64,000 nt of DNA, from NCBI GenBank assembly GCA_023091735.1, contig JALKBU010000134.1, positions 1 through 64,000 of the forward strand, in the 5' to 3' direction. This document shows positions 17,951 to 28,268 of the stretch, piece by piece. The notes under the pieces are model-generated. The model saw nothing but the letters and a program-made list of their open reading frames with translations. It ran no database searches and was not told where the DNA came from. Within the stretch, counting starts at the first letter, position 1. Every line of letters begins with the position of its first letter. The DNA is from Trichomonas tenax (lineage: Eukaryota > Parabasalia > Trichomonadida > Trichomonadidae). The position numbers were made by a program, and so were the translations under genes.

Positions 17951-19580
17951 AAAGGTACGGAAACTCGAATCCGCACATAGGATTTTCTCCTTATTCAAGC
18001 AGTAGACTACATAGGTATATATGATGTTAGTGTGAGGGCGGCTAATGAAAAAAATTGTTATATATTGAGTTAAACATTTTGATTTTTTGAATATGATAAA
18101 AATAAAAAAAAATTAAAAAATGTTGGAAAATTTCACTTTTCTCGAAATTGGATAGGACAATCCCCGCGTTTTAATATATAGTAATTTAGTATAATAATCG
18201 TTTTATATACTTATTTAGGTTTGAAGACGAAAAAAAGACTCTTATATCAATTACCCGCTCGAACAAAAAAAGTGAGGAATTTGTGGGGAAGGTTAAATAC
18301 ATGATTTTTGAACGACTTTTCATTGTCAGAATGTTCTAATGGTTATGTTATGTAAGCTCGGCAGTAAATCGAAGGTTCGTGTCCAGATATGTTTAATTTT
18401 TTCCTCGTATCTTTAAAATATCATTAAAACAAAGAAAATTGAGATATATTAAAACAATTAAGCATCCATTTATTACAATATCCATAATATACTATATATT
18501 GGAAATCAAAACAATACAAAAATCAATAAGGATTGCAGATATTGAATATGATTGTCATGAATTACTTTCTGTTCTTTTTGAACGTAATGACGCATACTCC
18601 TGATGATTAGTGCCGAACAATTGTGTTATTAGAAACCAATTATTGAAGAATATTCTTTATCAACTCTCTATAATTACTTTTTCTGAATCTTCATGTGTTT
18701 CGAGTTCATTAGAAGCGTCGCCTATGGTTTGTTCGTGATAAATTAGATCGAAGTTCTGCACAAAACAAACAAAAACTCATCATACTCGGTCAAAATCAAT
18801 TTTTTATTGAGAAATCTTAAAAGAACCCCAAAAAGGCATTTCGCTTCACAACGTCTAAACTAGATTGTCTTTTTGCAGAGTCTTGATGCAATGTTGAAAT
18901 CTGACATGTAATATGTTTACAAACAAATTGTCAAAAAAGATAAATGCATGTTTTTCGACTGTTTGCGTCTTGCTGTCTTAGTAAAAGTCAGTTATCTGCA
19001 AATAAGAATGAATGAAAATATTAGTTATATGTTTAAATTCACACTAAATTAACTTTCAAAATTTTGGAAAATATCAGAAACAGCCAGATGAAAATAATTA
19101 TAGTTCACTAAGCTCACAGCAGTACAATCTATCATTGCCAATATGAAAAATAACGAGATACTAGAATATATCTCGAGTTTCAATTCGAAACTCAAGTTGT
19201 AACAGTTTTCTTGTAGTTACTTTTAGATATATTTACTTACTAATTGGCGCTAGCAATATACTTAAACCATTAGCAAATCCTATGTGCCAATATGTTTTTG
19301 AAATTAGTGAAAAATTACGTATATGTTTTTGGCGACGAATATCAATATTTTTGTATAAGAAGCTTATCCTATCATTATTAGGCACAAACAACGTAGTCAA
19401 TTTTTAATATCAAATTAAACTTTATTATATTGGCATTTTATATAACTTTGCTTACCCAATAACTATTAGATGTATTGTAGAGTAATGTGATGCGGGATAA
19501 TTAAATCTAATAACTTGTTGTAAGAACTTTACTGAATGAAGTTTCCGTGGTAAAATAAGGTTAAGAGTTTCGGTACCTTT
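17951..19580. mobile_element. 1.63-kb terminal-inverted-repeat element, copy 1
   Basis: The left end AAAGGTACGGAAACTC and right end GAGTTTCGGTACCTTT are 16-bp inverted repeats with one mismatch. TATTC occurs immediately outside on both sides (17946-17950 and 19581-19585), a probable 5-bp target-site duplication. A second copy of the whole unit lies at 60151-61784. No intact ORF is present. The minus strand of the core (about 18540-18960) contains short coding-like stretches broken by stops, shared by both copies, suggesting a long-dead or non-autonomous DNA transposon. A GGTTCGTGTCC string near 18375 resembles a tRNA B box. The family is not assigned. Confidence 0.9.
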
Positions 19581-19965
19581 TATTCTTCCTTTTTTTTGTT
19601 TGAATAAAGTTGTTTTTTGGATTGACTTTCATATCTTTTCAAATATAATTATTACACAAACTCCCAATCGTATTTTTAGATATATCTTAGCAAAAAATAT
19701 ATTTTCGCAAATATCTAAAATGAATAAAGAATATATAAATTTAGAGAGTACATTGTTAATTGGCAAAATAATTGCAAAATTGCAAAAAATATTGAAATTT
19801 GATGAGATAATCATTTTCCATATATGTGTTTGAATCATCATCTGAAGCGGAAAAAGTGTGATTTGTGTAGATTATAAGTTACAGAAACAATGCCAAAGAT
19901 ATAAATAATAGATCTACAACGATTATTGTAAACCAAGGAAAGAACGGCTTGACAAAAACCCAGAA
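19581..19965. other. Intergenic spacer
   Basis: Spacer between the element and the AP-1 gamma gene. A 77-codon frame at 19600-19833 begins with TTG and is Ile/Lys/Phe-rich; I consider it chance. No other feature seen. Confidence 0.4.
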
Positions 19966-22242
19966 ATGACTCTTCAACTTTCCGCTCTGATTCACCAAAT
20001 TAGGGCTGCACAGTCGATTGATGAGGAGCGTCACGTTATTACAACAGAACTCGCCAACATTCGTACTTATATTAGAGAATGTGAGCCTGAAATGAGACCC
20101 CGCGTTGTCGCAAAACTCGTCTATTTAAATATGATCGGTGAAACTACGTCATGGGGCCAAATGTCGACACTCAGCCTCATGGCCGACGACCGATTTTCAT
20201 TCAAAAGAATCGGATATTTGGGTGCATCTTTATTGCTCGATGAAACAGCAGACATTTCAGTCCTTCTCACACACACAATTCAAAAAGACCTTCAATCAAA
20301 ACATCGTTTCGTCGTAGCTCTAGCTTTAGCTTTGCTTGCAAATATCGGATCAGTCGAACTCTGCCGTTCGCTTTCAGCGGATGTCCAGAAGGTTCTCGCC
20401 ATCGATGACCCGTTCCTCAGGAAGCGTGCTGCTATGGCTGTTATCAGAATTATCAAGAAAATCCCAGAATTTACAGAAACTTTCCAGCCACACGTTCACC
20501 TCCTTCTTAACGACTCTCAGCACTCTGTAGTACTTTCAGGCATTGGAATGGTCGTTACAATGCTCAAGGCACAGCCAGAGCTCGCAAATACTTGGTCAAA
20601 ATTCACACCAGCATTCGTAAAGATTCTCAGATCTCTCATTGCTTCATCAAGAAGCTCTGATGAAGCCTCAGACCCATTCCTTCAAGTCAAAGTTCTCGAA
20701 ATTCTCGCTTTACTCAAATCTCCATCCGACGATCTCGATGAAGTTCTCGCTTCAATCGTCTCTACAGCTGATATGAAGAGGTCCGATGGCAGAGCCGTTC
20801 TTCTTCAGGCTGTACAGACAATTGTTGCCGTGGCCAAGAAACCATCACTCAGAACTCTCGCTTTCAGCCAAATCGGACGTCTTCTTTCATTCCGCGAATC
20901 AAACGTTTTATACTCCGCCCTCAATGTCTTCTCAAGAGTCTTATATGCGAACCGTGATATTTTGGACCGTTCTTCTGCAGATTCACTCGCCCTCCAACGC
21001 TACAAGGGACAGATTGTCCGCTGCTTGGACAATCCGGATATTTCCATCCGTCGTCGTGCTCTCGACGTTATCAGTGCACTTATTGATCGCGATAACGTTG
21101 AGCGCCTCGTTCCAGAGATTCTCAAGTACCTCCACCTCGCAGACACAGACTTCAGAATGGAACTCGTTGGCCGTATCTTCACCGCGATTCAGAGCTTCTC
21201 ACCATCAGAACAGTGGATGTTCGACGCAATCATGCAGATCCTTCGCGAGTCCGGCGGCTACGTCAAGTCTGATATCATCTCCGCTGTTTGCAAGGTCGTC
21301 GGCCGCTCTGAGGTCATGCAGCAGTACGCTGTGAAGCAGCTCCAGGGCGAGCTCACAAGGAACTCCACAGTCCAGCCGCTCGTCCAAGTTGCTGCTTGGA
21401 TCCTCGGTGAATACGGCAGTGAGGCAGATAACCTTACAACAACATTCCAGCAGATTCTCACACTTCCACAGACAACAAAGGAGACGAAGTCTTACATTTT
21501 CACAGCTCTCGCTAAGATGGCTTCTCGCTCTCAGCCAGATCAGGTTACAATCAACGCTCTCACAGCTGGTGCAGCAGACAACGATCTCGACCTTCAGCAG
21601 CGTTCTGGTGAGTACTTGCAGTTGCTCACGAGGACAACAGTTGCTGACCAGGTCCTCGCTCCAGCACCACCGATCGAGGAAGATGATGATGAGAAGAAGC
21701 CAGCTGATGCTAAGACTCAGACAGCAGATATTATTGACTGGAATCCATCTACACCAGCCACAAACAACTCTGCAAAGGAAGTTCCAAACCTTCTCGATAT
21801 GTCTACACCACCAACAACATCAGCTCCAAAGCCAGAGCCAGTTGATCTTCTTGGCTCAATCCTTTCAACACCAGCTCCACAACAGAAACAGCCGATGATT
21901 CCACCAGGCGCAGTTCTTGTTTACGACAGAGATGATGTCCAGATCTACTTCGAAGTCAGGACCCCGAACCCGAACCTCATTTCAGTTCGTCTCAATGCTT
22001 ACAACAGGACAGCTACACAGATAAAGCGCTTCAAGGTTGAGTTCGCTTGCACACAGGGTTGGGTGATGCAGTGCCAGAGACCAACAGGTGATGTTCTCGA
22101 GCCATTCAACGAGAAGCCAATCCAGCAGGCCATGCAATGGCAGAACACTGGACAGTATAAATTCGCGCTGAAGATTCGTGTAAGCTATATCTATGGATCT
22201 CAGCCAATACAGCACGACCATGACGTTAATATTTTCGGATAA
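19966..22242 (+). CDS. AP1G: AP-1 clathrin adaptor, gamma-adaptin subunit
   Basis: 758 residues. The trunk (about 1-560) follows gamma-adaptin closely: LIHQIRAAQSIDEERHVI, VVAKLVYLNMIG, WGQMSTLSLMA, FKRIGYLGASLLLDE, and DPFLQVKVLEILALL. The hinge (560-640) is Pro/Thr-rich and contains NLLDMSTP and VDLLGSIL, which resemble clathrin-box and DLLG motifs. The C-terminal ear (645-758) is the small immunoglobulin-like gamma type. AP-1 carries cargo between trans-Golgi network and endosomes. Codon use is biased toward C-ending codons, suggesting high expression. The start at 19966 aligns with the family N-terminus. Confidence 0.95.
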   Translation: MTLQLSALIHQIRAAQSIDEERHVITTELANIRTYIRECEPEMRPRVVAKLVYLNMIGETTSWGQMSTLSLMADDRFSFKRIGYLGASLLLDETADISVLLTHTIQKDLQSKHRFVVALALALLANIGSVELCRSLSADVQKVLAIDDPFLRKRAAMAVIRIIKKIPEFTETFQPHVHLLLNDSQHSVVLSGIGMVVTMLKAQPELANTWSKFTPAFVKILRSLIASSRSSDEASDPFLQVKVLEILALLKSPSDDLDEVLASIVSTADMKRSDGRAVLLQAVQTIVAVAKKPSLRTLAFSQIGRLLSFRESNVLYSALNVFSRVLYANRDILDRSSADSLALQRYKGQIVRCLDNPDISIRRRALDVISALIDRDNVERLVPEILKYLHLADTDFRMELVGRIFTAIQSFSPSEQWMFDAIMQILRESGGYVKSDIISAVCKVVGRSEVMQQYAVKQLQGELTRNSTVQPLVQVAAWILGEYGSEADNLTTTFQQILTLPQTTKETKSYIFTALAKMASRSQPDQVTINALTAGAADNDLDLQQRSGEYLQLLTRTTVADQVLAPAPPIEEDDDEKKPADAKTQTADIIDWNPSTPATNNSAKEVPNLLDMSTPPTTSAPKPEPVDLLGSILSTPAPQQKQPMIPPGAVLVYDRDDVQIYFEVRTPNPNLISVRLNAYNRTATQIKRFKVEFACTQGWVMQCQRPTGDVLEPFNEKPIQQAMQWQNTGQYKFALKIRVSYIYGSQPIQHDHDVNIFG

Positions 22243-22566
22243 TATTTAATTATTTTTTTATCAATTAATAAAATTTGAAAGTTGCTTGAAATAAATTATT
22301 ACCTAATAGATACTTGATCATTTTTCACCTAACAGCATAATTTTGATTCATGAAGTAGCTAAAAGCAATCTCATAAATGGCCTTTGAAACACGAAGAGAA
22401 GAGAAATTGATAGGAAATATTGTTCAAAAAGTAAGAAGATAGAAATGAAATTTCATCGAAAAGGTCAAAATTTTGATTTTAATGAAAATTTTTCAACTCT
22501 AGGTTGTAAAGGTAATAAATTTTAAATAAAAATTAGGAAAAGGAATTTGAATAAAAAGAAAAATTT
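22243..22566. other. Intergenic spacer
   Basis: AT-rich spacer between AP-1 gamma and tRNA-Thr; nothing recognisable. Confidence 0.4.
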
Positions 22567-22638
22567 GCTTCTGGTGGGATTCGGACCCACGGCCTTCCGC
22601 TTACTAGGCGAACGTTATAACCACTAGGCTACAGAAGC
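22567..22638 (-). tRNA. tRNA-Thr (anticodon AGT)
   Basis: A complete 72-nt cloverleaf on the minus strand: acceptor GCTTCTG/CAGAAGC, D arm GCCTAGTGGTTATAACG, anticodon stem TTCGC/GCGGA with loop CTAGTAA (anticodon AGT), and T arm GTGGG-TCCGAAT-CCCAC with a B box GGTCCGAATCC. No intron and no encoded CCA. Confidence 0.95.
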
Positions 22639-22711
22639 TTCTCAAATGTTTTGAAAAAGTGCAATTTTTGCTCTTTATTGCTGCTTGCCACTGTTATTTC
22701 GGAGATCGTAA

Positions 22712-25141
22712 GAGAGTCAGCGATGGCTTCGGCGGCTGGATAAGCGAACTTTTGTCCACGAGCATATTTTCAAGAAGTTAGATTTCAAATATAACAAACA
22801 ATATGTCAAGTACTTCGACTTTGAAGATTTAGTATCTTCCGTGACCGATACAGTCAATGATTTCTTCCGTGGTATTGTTGTTACGAGGCCATATTTTCAG
22901 GGAATATTTTCTACCATTAATTTGAATCAAAGCAGCGTTAATTTCGATTTTGATTACATCTACAACCACTACGACGATGCAATCGATGCTGTAAGGAACT
23001 ATACTATCATATTTCAACGTGATATGCCTTCAATGAAACAAATTAAGGATTTGGTCAATGATAACATATTCCCAATTTCGAGCACAGATAAGATGATTGC
23101 AAAATCATTAGGATTGTTACTTTCTGTAAGCGGATTGGTATTAGCAATTTTAATATTGTTTATTATTGGCGTCATTGCTTGCTTTACATCATGCTGCGGA
23201 TGCTGCATTTATTTCAAGGCCGAAAAGGCGAATTTCCCCGGAATCACATCAATAATTTTCTTCAACATTGGTATTGCTTTCTACTTACTAGGAATGATTC
23301 TTAATGTTACATCAGTTAATCGCATAGACACATACACATCAGTACTTGTCAATCTTGAACAAAATTTCAAAGATCTTACAGATTATATGAATTGTACACT
23401 GATGTCAGCGACCAAATATATCGATTTTAACATCAATTGTCGCAATTTCACAGAACCAGCTGTACAGGTTTTGAATATTGCCTACGATACTGTAATTGAT
23501 AAAGTTGACAATGTATTAAGCAAAGTATATCAATCGCCGGAGAGGAAAGATGGTACATTACTCGATATTTAATATCAGTGATCATATTAAAGCTTACAAT
23601 CAAACCGTTGATTTGCGGATTCTAAACAGGGGGAGTAAATCGGGATGATTATAAAATTCCCGTTTCCAAAGAGACATTTAAAGATCTCAATGACACTCTC
23701 CACGAAACTGTTGATAACCTTTTAAAGGCCGCCAGTAATTTTCGAGATAAATTCGTAAATATTATCAATGACTACAATGAAACAATAATCAGTTTCAATG
23801 GTTCAGAATATATTATCCCATATCTTGAGACCATCCAAACGAAAATCACACCTGAGTACTTTGCAGAATTCCTTGATTATAAAAGTATCAAAACACTTGC
23901 GACAACAGTCAAGAAAGCACTCATCATTATTCTTTTCTGTCCATTCCTATGTTCTCTTGTTGGATTAGTTTGGATGGATCGTACCTTCCATGGCCATGGC
24001 TGCTGCGTTCGGTGCACTGCTTCATGCACTTGCAGCAAGATTTGTATAGGATCATTGTACTATTTTATTGCTGGCCTCATTGTTACAATTTTATGCGGCG
24101 TTTCAGTCTATACAGCGCCTCGACTTGTTGAAACAATCGATACAGCAGTAGCCCAAATTCCTGTTTTCTTCAAAGACTCCGCAATTAACATTATCCCCAA
24201 TAACTTTCCTATAATATTCTCCAATATAAATAATAAATTCACCCTTGAGGAATACAACATCAAATTGTTCTCAGGACAGCTAATTTCTTCGATTATGGAC
24301 CCGTCAAGTCAATCAGACTTGGAGGAATCTTTATACTCCTGGATTAAAATAGATGACATGTTTTCAAAAGAAACCATATCTTCTACGATCACCCGATTAT
24401 GCGTAAGCTTCATAGACAGCGTAGTCCAAGATACTGCAAATGGCAAGGCTAAATATTATATCGAAAAATACAAACATTATGTTAAATCAAATGTTACCGA
24501 ATATAAGCAATACCCGCAAGATATTACAACCGATATTGAAAAGGCCAAGAATATAATTAATGAAAACAAAAATTTAGCCAAAGATGAAAAAGATTCACTA
24601 ATTAGTAAATTAGAGGTAATCGAGCTCGACTTCAACACCTCGTTGCCAGAAAGTTACGATAAATTTTACGATACTGTTTCTAGCGCTTTAGATTATTTCA
24701 GCATTTACGATGATGATCATTTTAAAAATTTATATAATAAATTCAGAACTGATCTCCAATTATTGCTCACCAGAGCCTATACTACTCGAGAAATTAAACA
24801 TTGGTTCAATTCAATGGTTTTTCAATGTAGTAACCACTCCTTTTGTTGTATCTGTTTACTTTTATTCTAAGCGATCGCTCAACTTCCATTTGTGCATCTT
24901 TGGTGTCATCATAACAGGCATTTCCTACTGAGTCAGATGCAGAGGTATACTGTTCCCTATAGAAGCACAGGAGAAGTACGAAAAGATGAAAGAAAAGCGT
25001 GAAAGATTGAGATATAGAGCATCTTCATCTTCTGGAAGTGGTAAATCCGGCAAAAAGAAGAATGATAGCTATAGATACAGCTACTCGTACTCTTCATACA
25101 GCTATAGCTACTCTGATAGCGGATATAGCTACGGTAAGTAA
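22712..25141 (+). pseudogene. Broken multi-pass membrane protein gene (prominin-like architecture)
   Basis: One long coding signal in several frames. The frame is open from 22712 but has no ATG; it changes near 23560, again at a G run (23629-23633), again at a T run near 24820, and meets an in-frame TGA at 24929-24931, ending with TAA 25139-25141. Joined conceptually it would be roughly 800 residues. Features are a pair of membrane segments flanking a Cys-rich turn (CFTSCCGCC, near 23190), a large loop, a second pair with another Cys cluster (CCVRC..CTC, near 24010), a second large helical loop, a last hydrophobic segment, and a Ser/Tyr-rich cytoplasmic tail (repeats of SYSYS). This is the layout of prominin-type pentaspan proteins, but identity is uncertain. 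Confidence 0.8.
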
Positions 25142-25301
25142 GATTTCTTTCTTATTTATATTTGTTTTTATATTTTATCGATTAAAAGCGATTTCAAATA
25201 CTCTTAGCATTTGTGATTTCTCTAAAATTCTGATTTATATTTTACATAAAACAAAAATATAATTATATTCAATTATAAAACAATTCATAACAATTCAAAT
25301 A

Positions 25302-25988
25302 TTAGCGATCATACATCATATCTTGGAGTTTGTACCAGAATTGATGGTTTGCAGGAATTAAATCTGATAATGGAATTCTCAGATTGCTGAAGTCAGGCTT
25401 ATGCTCAGAGCGAGCATACGACACCCTGAGACCAGGATATTCGTTTTCTTTTGCTTTCAACTCGCTTCTAGCGCGACGTGCATCTGGAATATTGTCGAAT
25501 TCTACAAATGTGAAGCCTTTCTTTGATGATATTCTGCGAATAAAGCCATAAGGTGAAAGGAGATTAAACAACTGATGCTCGTCTATGTGATTTTCTTCCA
25601 AACCTGTGATATGAAGTGTTCTGACGTATTGCTGTGGCTGCATTGCTTGCGCGTAAAGCTGCTGGCCCTTGAACGTGAAGTCGTTGAAATGTTTAATGAA
25701 TTGTTGCGCTTGAGCTTCAGAAGGAAGGCGAACTGTTCCAAATCTCGCTAAACGAATTTCAGAGAAGACGGGGAATCCTTCCTGCTTGAATAGTTCCGCG
25801 AATTCTTCCGGCGATGCGCAGTTTGGACCGAATTTCACAGTCATTGCTCTCTCATCGTCAGAAATAGACTGGCGATTGACCGGAGCCGGATAATCCGGCG
25901 CAAGGGAATGTGACGACGAACTGCGGTCCTGTTCATCCGGATATCCGTCGTCTCCTCTGTGCGCAGGACTAAATTGCTTCTCTTCCAT
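25302..25988 (-). CDS. RNA-binding protein with two RRM domains
   Basis: 228 residues. After a charged low-complexity N-terminus (1-45) come a degenerate RRM (about 47-115, MTVKFGPNC, FGTVRLPS) and a canonical RRM (about 119-195) with RNP2 LHITGL and RNP1 KGFTFVEF. A short C-terminal part follows (SDLIPANHQFWYKLQDMM). The wording HITGLEE and DARRARSEL is typical of Mei2/RBM-like RRMs, but I cannot assign a subfamily. Likely a nuclear or cytoplasmic mRNA-binding factor. The ATG at 25988 is the only start in frame before the acidic N-terminus. Confidence 0.8.
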   Translation of the reverse strand: MEEKQFSPAHRGDDGYPDEQDRSSSSHSLAPDYPAPVNRQSISDDERAMTVKFGPNCASPEEFAELFKQEGFPVFSEIRLARFGTVRLPSEAQAQQFIKHFNDFTFKGQQLYAQAMQPQQYVRTLHITGLEENHIDEHQLFNLLSPYGFIRRISSKKGFTFVEFDNIPDARRARSELKAKENEYPGLRVSYARSEHKPDFSNLRIPLSDLIPANHQFWYKLQDMMYDR

Positions 25989-26316
25989 TTAATGAAAAAG
26001 TGACTAGAAAACTAAATTTTTCTTTTTCGATTTTCTCTTTAACAAACACTTTTATATCATATGTAAGATTTAAATATCACAAAATCAGCAAAAACAATAA
26101 ATATTTTTGATGAGATCTTTAAATCAACCAATGTAATACTTATGAATAAATTATCTTCAATTAACCGAATCTAATTGTCTTTAGATTTTGATCATTGCTC
26201 ATTTTATATTCATTTTTGAAATGTTTTTGATATATTTTGAAGATAACGGTGAGGAACTGAAGAAGAAGCAGTTAAGCAATTCAACTCTTTAAATGCAAAC
26301 AAACAAGATATATAAT
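25989..26316. other. Intergenic spacer
   Basis: Between two minus-strand genes; AT-rich, nothing recognised. Confidence 0.4.
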
Positions 26317-27132
26317 TTAATAATTTGATAAAATAATATTAATAGTTGCTCCACAAGCTAAACCTGCTATGAAGGAATACCTCTCATAATCGACAAATGC
26401 AAGGAGAATTGATGCAGCACCAAAGAACATTCCAAATAAGAATCCAAACACGAAATTCTGTCCAGGAAACGCGCTTGGGTTCGGCTCGTCAATATTTTCC
26501 ATCTCGTCTCTCAATAAAGGCGAATTTCGAAGTTGTTCAATTCTTTCGTTTAGCTCATTTCTTTCATTGTTTGTCTGATTGTTCCTGTCTTGCCCAATGT
26601 CGACAACAGTGTGTTCATTGTCCTGAGCAGCTGGAGCAGGTTGTGGAATTTGAAAATTCTGCAAGTTTGGCAAATTGGCTCTGATCATACTTCCAATGTC
26701 GCGCTGATTGAATAGAACAGGGAACCACTCTTCTTCCAAGTCAATCCTCGATTGTTGAGATACATCTTCTGATTGATGTGTTCGATGGAAAGATTCTCTA
26801 ATTTCTTGGATCTGCTCTTGCGAGTAATTCATGCGAGTGAGGCGATCAAAGCCTCTTAAATCGTTAATAACAACTTGTTCTTTTTCTGGTGAATTAGGGT
26901 CGTTTCTGAAAAACCCTTGAATGGTAAACTCCATCATTGTATCAAATCCAGAAAGAATCTCATTGCCAGTAAGAATTTTTCCTCTATATATCAGCGCGAG
27001 AATTTTATTTTTTGGAATTGTAACAGTTTTGTCGTGTTTTATCTTATCAATGAGGTAATTCGTCGTTTCCTTTGGCGGAACTTCGAAAGTAAGGTGTTGG
27101 TCAGATGGAAGAATAACATGAATTCTCAACAT
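26317..27132 (-). CDS. Ubiquitin-like membrane protein, Dsc3-like subunit of the Tul1/Dsc ubiquitin ligase
   Basis: 271 residues. Residues 1-75 form a divergent ubiquitin-like domain (LRIHVILPSDQHLTFEVPP, ALIYRGKILTGNE). Residues 90-120 carry RGFDRLTRMNYSQEQIQEI, which fits the GFDRL..GFS..EI signature of the Dsc3 C-terminal domain (DUF2407 family). Two adjacent membrane segments lie at the C-terminus (about 226-270, FVFGFLFGMFFGAASILLAF). Dsc3 is a subunit of the Golgi/endosome Dsc E3 complex. A Tul1/Dsc1-type RING ligase lies at 43436-44854 in this window, which supports the call. TMUB-type proteins are an alternative. Confidence 0.65.
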   Translation of the reverse strand: MLRIHVILPSDQHLTFEVPPKETTNYLIDKIKHDKTVTIPKNKILALIYRGKILTGNEILSGFDTMMEFTIQGFFRNDPNSPEKEQVVINDLRGFDRLTRMNYSQEQIQEIRESFHRTHQSEDVSQQSRIDLEEEWFPVLFNQRDIGSMIRANLPNLQNFQIPQPAPAAQDNEHTVVDIGQDRNNQTNNERNELNERIEQLRNSPLLRDEMENIDEPNPSAFPGQNFVFGFLFGMFFGAASILLAFVDYERYSFIAGLACGATINIILSNY

Positions 27133-27579
27133 TTTTTTTTGAATTGTAAATTTTTTTGTTAGTTTCCTTTAATCGAAGCAGTGTAATTTGGGCCCAAAAT
27201 TAATGAGATTTTTCAAAATCTTAAGATAACAATATGATTTTACACGACAAAATTTATTATTTACGTGTCATATCTTGAAACGTCATTCTATATCTCTCAG
27301 GAATACAAAACTAGCAAAGGCTAAACTCAGGTATCTTAATTTTATGAAGATAAGAATATATTAGTTTTTCATATTCTTTTGGAATCATTTTTTAAAATGA
27401 ATGGAATGACTAAAGGGGATAGCTAGAATGTCCTAGAGAATCTATATTTTTGCATGCCTATAGTATTGAAGATTTTTTAAAATATTTTTTTTTTAGTCTG
27501 TAGGAATATGTAAAAAAAGACTGTATGCGGAATCAAGAAATTAATTTATGTATAAGTAGTCTAGATTATCAGAAATTAT
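27133..27579. other. Intergenic spacer
   Basis: About 450 bases between minus-strand genes; AT-rich with no ORF or repeat that I recognise. Confidence 0.4.
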
Positions 27580-27981
27580 TTATTGCTGCTCGACATTCTT
27601 AACCTTACGAGCCTGGTTAAGGATGGCGATATCGAGCTCCTGAGCCTTCTTGATGATTTCCTGCTGAAGCTTGAGGCCGACCTGGTGGGAAATGATAGCA
27701 CCGTGTGTTGTGTTCTTCGTGAGGAGCATATCAAGATCCTTGATAGAGCGAACAATGACTGGGATGAAGCCTGATGGGAGCATGTAACGTGTTGTCTTGT
27801 CAGAACCGAAGCCGATGCTTGGGTGGATTGGGGCACCACGATACTTCCTGCGGAAGCGGGAGTCGAGACCACGTGGGCGGCGCCAGGCAGATGGGACGCG
27901 AGCCCAAAGATCGGACTGTGAACGGTGGAAACGTGTTGTCTTCTTGTGGACGATTGGTTTGTGTTCAGATGGTGACGGCAT
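27580..27981 (-). CDS. RPL32: 60S ribosomal protein eL32
   Basis: 133 residues, the usual length. Family wording is clear: KTTRFHRSQSDLWARV, SAWRRPRGLDSRFRRK, YRGAPIHPSIGFGSDK, TRYMLPSGF, and TKNTTHGAIISHQVG. It binds 25S rRNA in the large subunit. Codons are strongly biased, as expected for a highly expressed gene. An overlapping frame that starts further upstream (to 28094) is spurious. The ATG at 27981 matches the family N-terminus. Confidence 0.97.
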   Translation of the reverse strand: MPSPSEHKPIVHKKTTRFHRSQSDLWARVPSAWRRPRGLDSRFRRKYRGAPIHPSIGFGSDKTTRYMLPSGFIPVIVRSIKDLDMLLTKNTTHGAIISHQVGLKLQQEIIKKAQELDIAILNQARKVKNVEQQ

Positions 27982-28268
27982 GAGAAAGGGCGACCAAAAC
28001 CGTTATCGTCACTTTTATCAGGCCTTTTGTCACCAATTTTTGACTTCTGACATGTAAATTGTTTTGATAAATCTGGCATTTGACATGTATTCAATTTTAC
28101 ATTGTCAGATATTTTTAAAGTTATCTGTGGTTATTTCATGACCAAAGACTCATTGTACAAAATTCATCCTAATGCCATTCTTCACATATCAGTTTATGTC
28201 ACTTTGTATAACTTTAACATTTAAATATTAAGTAAGTTTATTAATAAAATACAAAATCAAAACAAAAA

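Noticed and set aside
18330..18400. tRNA gene inside the TIR element
   Set aside because: Only the B-box-like GGTTCGTGTCC is convincing; acceptor and anticodon stems do not form, and copy 2 has lost the motif.
19600..19833. 77-codon frame before AP-1 gamma
   Set aside because: Starts with TTG, Ile/Lys/Phe-rich, overlaps an equally long reverse frame; no support.
27576..28094. 172-codon minus-strand frame overlapping eL32
   Set aside because: It lies in another frame of the unmistakable eL32 gene and is a shadow of it.
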